Under the pieces are notes generated by a model. The model made no database searches, was not told where the DNA came from, and worked only from the letters and a program-made list of their open reading frames with translations. The translations under genes were made by a program, and so were the position numbers. DNA of 64,000 bases, taken from positions 186,001 through 250,000 of the forward strand of contig MU839082.1 of assembly GCA_030685235.1 (NCBI GenBank), written 5' to 3'. Origin of the DNA: Copromyces sp. CBS 386.78 (taxonomy: Eukaryota; Ascomycota; Sordariomycetes; Sordariales; Sordariaceae). Each line of letters opens with the position of its first letter. The stretch's first letter is position 1. Shown here one piece after another: positions 56,913-64,000 of this stretch.

Positions 56913-58261
56913 TATGATATTATAGCAATATCTTGGACAACCTTTGGCTAGAATGTTATGACGTGCGGCGTCTAGGAGAGCTTCAATGCCCCTATTATCG
57001 ATCTATACCGCTCGGCATGTGGTTGTCGAGTAGAGATTTCAAGGAGAGATGGCCGGCGCAAGCTTGTGTTGGTCGCTGGATGTGTTGCGACAACGAAGGA
57101 CGGGTCTAGGGTTCAACAAGGACAATGGCATCAGCTACAAGCCCATGTGCAAAAAGAACACTACGCCATTCGACAGGCAAAAAGACACCAATTGAGAGGC
57201 TCACAGCCGGCACAATATGAAATCAAAAAAGCAAAAAAAAAAAAATTGCCTACCGCCACTCTTTATCCCTGGAGTCGTCGTCGTCGTCGTATGTACCCTT
57301 ATGGCTCCGAAAATCGCGATGATCGGTTCTCGTTCACTGGTGAGACATGCGGTTACGAGTTTCAGTCAGGGGAAAGCAACCAGCCGCGGCCGATACCGTG
57401 CACTCCGGTCCGGTAGGTGTCACAGAGGCTAATTTTGCTTTGGAGCCGCGATTCGGACGGGGTACGAAGGAAGGTAAAACCGGCGACAAACAGCGGACAA
57501 CGGCAATGGTGATTGCAAAAAGTCAACAAGAAGCGAATGTGACTGAGAATTTGGTGGTGTTGTGGTCTAAATGGTCAATGGCCACTGGACAGTCCAGAGC
57601 AAGCGGGCGGTCCCTACCTCTACCTTAGGTCGTCCGGTGTCTTGCCAGTCTTGGGTCGCTGGGTCCCTTCCCCTGGGAGCGCCTCCGCCGCCTGGCCTGG
57701 GGCTCCCGTCTCGCCGGCCGCCTTCCTTTTCTGTGCCCATTGAGAGAAAGTCCATCCCATGTCCGTGTGGGGAAGACAATCGGACCCCACCGTGATGGGA
57801 ACAATCATTGGCTGTGTTTCAACGACCGTACATCGACCCCTGCGTCCGGCAAGTGGCCATTGCATGAACCGGGGGGTTCTCCACGGGGAGATAATCCGTG
57901 CTAACCACCAGCGCAAAGTCAATGCGTTGGCGTTAACAAAGCCGATCAGGATACAATCAATGGTGAAGATTGATATCCTTTGAATGATATGGATTACGTC
58001 TTATGAGAAGAACACAAACGGGGTTGTTGCTCACAATTCTCCTTTCCCTAGTGTCGTGCGGCGTCATCAGGCAAGTCCGGGTTTGCATCCCCGCCCCAAA
58101 TCTGCAAATCCACACATCTGCGCATGAGACGGTGCAGGTGACAGCTGTCCCGTACTGTCCGCCGTCCACTGTAAATGGAACCTCGCCCCTGCAGTGATCT
58201 TCCAAACAAACCCCAAACCACCATGCACAGAGGTACCTGCACATAAACACACCAACTCGTG
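56913..58261. other. Divergent promoter region, zinc transporter and alg-1
   Basis: An A-run lies near 57232-57243 and a short CGT repeat near 57275-57290. No coding frame with motifs or bias is seen, and no RNA gene. Confidence 0.5.
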
Positions 58262-59682
58262 ATGGCTTCAATTCTTGTTGCCCTCATAGGTCCCTTGGTC
58301 CTTACGGGACTGGCACTACTGGTCACCTACCTAGTCTTAGGACCCTCCAAATATGGCGGTCCCTCGTCAGGCAAAGGAGTGGTCGTCCACGTCCTCGTTC
58401 TCGGCGACATAGGCCGGAGCCCCCGCATGACGTACCACGCCTTGAGCATAGCCAAACACGGCGGCAAAGTGAACCTCATCGGTTATCTAGGTAAGTCGAA
58501 CCATCATCATCTTCATCAACCCACTAACAACTCTCACCAGAAACCACCCCTCACCCCTCCCTCCTCTCCTCCCCCTCCATAACCCTCCACCCCCTTCCCC
58601 CCTCGCCCACCCGCCCCCCTTCAATTCCCTTCCTCCTCTTCGCCCCCATCAAAGTCCTCCACCAGCTTTTTTGTCTGTTCACCCTCCTCTCCTACCGCCT
58701 TCCCCCCTCCCAATGGCTTCTAGTCCAAAATCCTCCCTCGATCCCCACCCTCTTCATCGCCAGTATCGTCTGCCGCCTCCGCTCCACCAAGCTCCTCATC
58801 GACTGGCACAACTACGGCTGGACCATCCTCGCCTCCACCCGCGGCTCTCGTCACCCTCTGGTCTACATCGCCAAGCTGTACGAATGTCTCTTCGGCCGGT
58901 TAGGCGACCACAACCTAACCGTCACGCACGCCATGGCGCGGCAGCTGCGCCTGCCTCCCTACAGTATCCGGGGTCCGATGACGGCTGTGCACGACCGCCC
59001 CTCGGAGGTCTTCAAGCCGATGTGGTGGGGCAAAGCCCGCCAGGACGTTCTCGACCGCGTCCTCCCTGAAGACCAAAAGGGAATGGTACCCAGCATCATG
59101 GCCGGCACCACCAGGTTGATAGTCAGCAGCACGTCCTGGACGCCCGACGAGGACTTCAGTATCCTGCTGGATGCGCTGGTCGCGTACGCGGCTGACCCCG
59201 TTTCGGAGACATGCCCGGTGTTGGCGGTGATTACAGGCAAAGGTCCGCTGAAGGATATGTACCTGGCACAGATTGCTGAACTCACCAAGAGTGGACAGCT
59301 GCCGAATGTGCGGATTGTCACGGCTTTCTTGCCGTTTGAGGACTACGCGAAGCTGTTGGCTTGTGCCGACTTGGGCGTGTGTTTGCATATGAGCAGCTCG
59401 GGCGTGGATCTGCCGATGAAGGTGGTGGATATGTTTGGGGCGGGTTTGCCGGTGGCGGCGTATTGTGGGTATGAGAGCTTTGGGGAGCTAGTGAAGGAGG
59501 GGGTGAATGGGAGGGGCTTTGAGAGTTATGGGGAGTTGGCCATCATACTGAGGACGCTGTTGAGTCCGGAGGGGGGCGGGGAGTTGGAGGTGTTAAGGAA
59601 GGGGGCTGTTAGGGAGGGAAAGAGGAGGTGGGACGAGGAATGGGATGAGAAGGTTGCCAAGATTATGGGATTCGCGGCTTAG
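58262..59682 (+). CDS. alg-1: Chitobiosyldiphosphodolichol beta-mannosyltransferase (Alg1)
   Basis: Two exons, 58262-58490 and 58541-59682, encode 456 residues. Alg1 (GT33) adds the first mannose, from GDP-mannose, to GlcNAc2-PP-dolichol on the cytosolic face of the ER, an essential step of N-glycan synthesis. An N-terminal membrane anchor (residues about 3-27) is followed by [20 protein letters not shown], a family hallmark, then [14 protein letters not shown] and the C-terminal Rossmann part with [29 protein letters not shown] and the nucleotide-sugar motif [20 protein letters not shown] with its conserved Glu in [11 protein letters not shown]. The 50-nt intron has a CTAAC branch site. Length matches yeast Alg1 (449). 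Secure. Confidence 0.96.
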
Positions 59683-60001
59683 TTGTCCCTCCAAGGCCGT
59701 TGTGAAGAGGCAGCTTTTAGTGGGCCATGCTTATCTGTACGTGTGTATCTTAATCACATAATACGTTCCTTTCACTCTTTATATGTAACCGATTGCTGGG
59801 TGTTATCAAATCACTACGTTCCTGGCTCATCAAACTACCAAGTTGCTTTCGCAGATGGTGGAAACTCTTGCTTGTTTCTTCTCACTGGTTTTCCACCACG
59901 TCGATCTCACAAACGTGATATACTCTCCTAACAAGATTTCGTCTCCTCAAGGCAGCTACGGCCGTCTCAACTGCAGGTGCACGAGGTACTTTAGCGTGAT
60001 G
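59683..60001. other. Convergent 3' flanks of alg-1 and the TFIIIC gene
   Basis: About 320 bases; nothing recognised. Confidence 0.6.
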
Positions 60002-63000
60002 CTAATTCAGGAACTTTCCACCACACCCACCACAGATCCCATCCCCCAACATGGCAATAATCTCACCCCTAATCCTCTTCTCAGCATTCTTCCTCTTAAT
60101 ATCCAGCTGTTCCTCTTCGGTCAGTGGACGGGCATCCGCAGCACCTTCACCTCCTTCCGCCATCTCCACATCACCATAATTATCCTTATCCTGTTGCTGC
60201 TTGTCCTCCTCAGCAAACTTGGGATTAGGAGGAATACACTTCCTGGCCAATATCTCAGCCCGCATAGTCCTCGATCCACAAGCGCCACAGTTTCTCGTGA
60301 TTCCGGGCATTTGGATCGCCAGTCCACTTGTCGTGCACACGCTAAAGAAGTGACCGTTCTCACAGCCGCTTAGGCTACTGCGTTTGTCTTTTTGCTGTTG
60401 TTGATGGTTCTGTCGTGCTTTGGCTGCTGGCAAGATTCTGGCGCCGCAGAGGTCGCATTTCTGGCGGGCTATGGCGTACGCAAACAGGGTGTTAAGCTTC
60501 TGCGGGAACTGGTGTTCGGGCGCGTTAAGGTTGATGAGGTTGGAGGGGTGGTTGATGGTTACGCCAGGGACTTCGTCGCCTCCGCCGTATAGCCATTCAA
60601 AAAGGCGGGCTTCGGTCGTCAACCTCGATTGGGATTGTTGTGGTTCTGCCGGTTTGGGAGCAGCCTTCCGTGTTGACACTGGTGGTGGTGTCACAGGCCT
60701 CTGAGGTTCAGATCCACGGAGTGCTGGGTCAATGGCTTCCTCGCTGTTCTCTTTCTCCCTCGCTTCTTGCACTTCCTCGACCTGACCTTGAGGTAATGTA
60801 GGCCCCCTCTTTCGCGGCTTGGTTCCGAAGAACACCGTTGATCGCACAGTATGCCATCCACCCCGCTCGGGGTGCTGCGTGCTATGTAAACTGGCAATCA
60901 TTGCCGTGACATTTCCACCTGGTGAAATGGTGAGACCGTGTAGTCTGAATCGATGAGGGTGAATTTCGGGGACCTCTGGTGCCACCGCCATTGCATCTTT
61001 TCCGTGATTGGCTATGTCGATGACATTATCATCGTCATTTCCATAAAAATCATCGTCGTCCAGATCTTCGTCCTCATCGGACTCGTCAGACGCCACCGAT
61101 GCATCATCATCTCCGTAACCCCGTTTGAAATGCATATCAGCGGGAACACTAACGGCCAACTTTTGCATAACCTGAGTCACCCATTGCGGCTCGTGAGTCT
61201 TGCTAGGCAAATTAACGAGGTCACTATCCTCGTTGATCGACGTAGCAACTTCACCGGGAAGGGCTGGCACATTTGTCTCGTACCAGTCAAGATTGGAAGA
61301 GGTTGCCGACATGCGAAGAAGTGTAAACAGCGGAACGGGTGTCTGGTTCTTGAGGTCTGGACGGTGGATGACGAGGTCTGTCTTGGACATCAGTATGGGA
61401 ATAAAAATACAAGACCTGATAGTGGAAAGCGCACTCACCGATAATAGGATTTGTTGATGGCAGGTCAACAGCTTCGTCCATGTATGTCGTTTCACAATCA
61501 CTTGACTCATGAGACTCACAGCTGTATTCCGCACCGCCAACGAGAGCTACCTCGAATGGCTTGTAGTTAAAGCCTGTGACGATAAGTCCACGACAGTACT
61601 TGGCCCTGCCTGCATTCCAAACCTATTCGCAACAGTTAGCTAAAAGCACTACCGGAATAGTCAGTGGCGGTATGCCTTACAGCGTCTTCAAACTCCACAA
61701 AGGAGTCTGTGGAAAGGTGAAGACATCTGCCGTATGTATCTGTCTCCTCAAACTTGAGTTCCGGCAGCTCTCCTCGCTTCCAGTCAGAGGCAAGCGTAAT
61801 TTTACGGAAGCCGGCATAGTTCCTATCAACGTAGGAAAGAAGGCAACTGCGTCCACCGCCTTCTTCCACCCACGGGCTGAAGTTGATCCCGAATGATGTG
61901 CCAAAGGGCACGTAGTCTGGATCCATAATCTGTCACACCAGGTAAGCTTCGCGTTCCCATCGGGACTTACAACTGGAAAGATACTCACATTTCCCTTCGG
62001 ATGAGGCCCTGAACACTGGAACCTCGCCACCTCATTCACATACCACACCAAACTTTCCTTGGACTCAACCAGCAAGGAAATAGTGCTTTTACTCCTGGTT
62101 TCATCAATTTTCAGCATGCTTTGAACACTGATCAAGGCAACTTCTCTTTGATCATTTATGGTAGCGAGAAGAGCCTGACCGGGAGCGATCTCTTTTGCCC
62201 ACGCAAACCCGTGGATGTTCTCCGTCAACGCGAGTTGTTGGCCAGGCACCATCAGCCTTTCGCCAACACCCCAAAGCACGCTCCATGAAATCAACTCCCT
62301 GCGCTGCAGCATTCCCTCGTTTGCCCTCGGTAAAATGTTGGCCACAGCGCTGTCGTCTCCGTACATGGCCAAGGTTCCAGAGCCCGTCAGGATGGCGAGT
62401 ATAGGCCGCCGGTTGAGCCCCAATCCAGAAGGCGACCATGCTATCCTGACAACATGGTTCATACTGCTGCCCACGCCAGTAATGGGTCCGAAACCAGCGC
62501 CAAAAGGTTGGTTGGTGCGCTGATGGGCGCCGATACCGTCATCGTCAGATTCATCCGCAGAGCTTAGAACATCTGAGACGTCGTCCTCACCATCAGAGTC
62601 GCCATCGTCGTTACCGCTAGCGGCTGCTTGGACATCGTAGGGAAACGGAATGTCCTGCGTCTGGAAAAGCTCCCTGTTGATTCGTGGATCGAGTGGTGGG
62701 TAGGAGACAGGCATGTGTTTGCTGCCTTCGGAGAATTGGGCTCTCGGGTTGTTGCGCCGGCTTTTGCTCTGGCCTTCTTCGTCATCAGACCAGGACGTTG
62801 ACGGGGTCTCGCCATTGGGTTCCGGCGAGGGGCAGCCAGGCATAAAGATTTGGTGATGCCGGACATGTGCCTGAGCAAGCTGCTCCTTCTCCAGCCGTCG
62901 TTTAGTGAGGTCTGGATACTCTGGGACGTAGACATGGACGGAGTCGTCGGCGGCTACGGCCAGCTCCCCGTCACATGAGAAGGCAATGGCACGCTTCACC

Positions 63001-63355
63001 AGGGGCCGTGAGTTGAGGCTGAGTTCTCTCAGAGGGAGAAACTGCGAGGCAATGTTAGCAAGAGGTCACGACGTTAAGACAAAGTGAGTGGCGTCTGATT
63101 GGTTGGCAATTATTTGATAACTGTGGTAGCGTAGTAACTGACAATCTGCACAGGCGGCGGTCCATCCATATCGTCATACAAAAGATGCCAGAAAAATGTG
63201 TTCTCGGACGGATATGTAGTATTACAGAATTGTATCAAAGGGGTTACGAGTAGAATGTGAAAGTAGAGAGAGGGTTACGCGGCGCGAAAGTATGTGAAAT
63301 TAAAAGGACCGTGTTAGCAACGTACCTTTTGTTGGGGCTTGGGCTCGTCGCTCAT
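60002..63355 (-). CDS. RNA polymerase III factor TFIIIC subunit (TFIIIC90/Tfc9-like)
   Basis: Five exons, 63355-63326, 63041-61989, 61929-61681, 61622-61439 and 61377-60002, encode 963 residues. The subunit helps TFIIIC bind tRNA-type promoters and recruit TFIIIB. The N-terminal half is a WD/propeller-like delta domain (VKRAIAFSCDGELAVAADDS, HVVRIAWSPSGLGLNRRPIL, ENIHGFAWAKEI) with acidic inserts. The C-terminal 150 residues form the TFIIIC zinc-finger domain, with cysteine pairs CDLCGARI, GCENGHFFSVC, NCGACGS and GICGGCGG. The first exon is only 10 codons (MSDEPKPQQK), followed by a 285-nt intron; this is the least certain joint. The other splice sites are canonical and frame-consistent. A long acidic/Gln linker separates the two domains. 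Confidence 0.88.
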
Positions 63356-63800
63356 GGTGATGATTGCCTCTTTTACCCGTGGTTGATTAATTGTGTGATC
63401 AAGCAGGCACGACTAGATTTTGTGTGTGAAAAAGAACGCCATAGCGGTATTTTCGGAACGGAAGGTACTCGTTAGTCGCCGGGATGGATTCGGAAGGGCA
63501 AGTGCAATGCGCTTGCAGGATGTAAGTGAGTGGATGGTTGAACTTTCCACTTTGGACGATGAGGAGGGACGACCAAAAGCATGAACTTTGCCTGCCCCAC
63601 CATGTCCAGTGCCAACCCTAACCCTTTGACGGATGTTGAGAGAAAGTCAGGGGCTCGAAGTCAAGGCGGGTTCTTTGATATCTCGACCTGTGTTCATCAC
63701 CAATCCAGGGCACACCATACCACGCTGAGGTGCAGTTTGCCCAAAGGTAAATAAAGAATAACATTATTTGATGGTTTTAGGATCCATCTCTCCTACTGCT
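63356..63800. other. TFIIIC gene promoter region
   Basis: Upstream of the TFIIIC start and downstream of the truncated minus-strand gene at the window edge. No feature recognised. Confidence 0.5.
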
Positions 63801-64000
63801 CTACTTCTGCCCAGATTCAAGCCATGACCCCATCTGCCATAACACTGCGCATCCGACAACAGCTCCCAGCGCAGAGAGCTTCTTCACCAACCAGTTATCG
63901 TCTGTAAGAGGTTTGGCGAACTGGCTCTTGTGAGTCAAAAGGGTCCCGTTCTTCGTCTCTTTCGTGGCCTCAGTAGTGGTTGTGTCCTCTTTCCCGACCG
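63801..64000 (-). CDS. C-terminus of a probable tail-anchored membrane protein (5' part outside window)
   Basis: The minus-strand frame is open from the window edge to TAG at 63803-63801, giving the last 66 residues. A Thr/Glu/Lys-rich polar stretch (KEDTTTTEATKETKNG) leads to a conserved-looking basic segment (DDNWLVKKLSAL), one hydrophobic helix (GAVVGCAVLWQMGSWL) and a short tail ESGQK. The pattern suggests a single C-terminal membrane anchor. Coding-like codons and the clean stop support it, but the family cannot be identified from this fragment. Confidence 0.6.
   Translation of the reverse strand, partial: VGKEDTTTTEATKETKNGTLLTHKSQFAKPLTDDNWLVKKLSALGAVVGCAVLWQMGSWLESGQK

Overview
The window is nuclear DNA of a filamentous ascomycete, almost certainly Neurospora (N. 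crassa or a close relative). Genes carry short introns with GTAAGT/GTATGT-type donors and CTAAC-like branch points, coding third positions are C-rich, and bli-3 is recognisable residue by residue from the Neurospora protein. The order pgi-1, ypk-1, acw-8, an ABCC transporter, a GH92 mannosidase, bli-3 and dph-5 fits what I remember of one N. crassa gene block; this is recall, not a search. I support 21 coding genes: 19 complete, plus one cut by each window edge. I also see three decayed or frame-broken gene remnants. I found no tRNA, rRNA, CRISPR array or recognisable transposon.

Layout. 1-10 kb: the C-terminus of the RNA polymerase II degradation factor def-1 (+), glucose-6-phosphate isomerase pgi-1 (-) and the AGC kinase ypk-1 (-), the last with a long leader. 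10-16 kb: a small four-helix membrane protein (-), a dead RING-finger gene, and about 3.4 kb with no gene. 16-27 kb: the GPI-anchored repeat-rich wall protein acw-8 (+), a full-length ABCC transporter (-) and a single-pass cell-surface protein (-). 29-34 kb: three poorly known proteins (Cys-rich orphan, SRPBCC fold, Ala/Pro-rich) and a decayed exon. 35-41 kb: a NAPE-PLD-type phospholipase, a DUF218 protein and a secreted GH92 alpha-mannosidase. 42-47 kb: an RGS-LOV photoreceptor gene followed in tandem by the blue-light-induced gene bli-3. 47-64 kb: housekeeping genes (dph-5, a Snu23 homologue, an E2 enzyme, a mitochondrial carnitine carrier, a CDF zinc transporter, alg-1, a TFIIIC subunit), a frame-broken coding island near 54 kb, and a truncated tail-anchored protein at the right edge.

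This is mostly an ordinary euchromatic block. The most interesting part is 42.9-47.0 kb. There a protein joining a G-protein regulator (RGS) domain to a LOV domain with an intact photoactive cysteine sits 744 bp upstream of a classic blue-light output gene. That gene's promoter holds four GAT...CGAT pairs resembling White Collar light-response elements. Exon structures were worked out by hand from splice consensus and frame continuity; every joined model divides exactly by three.
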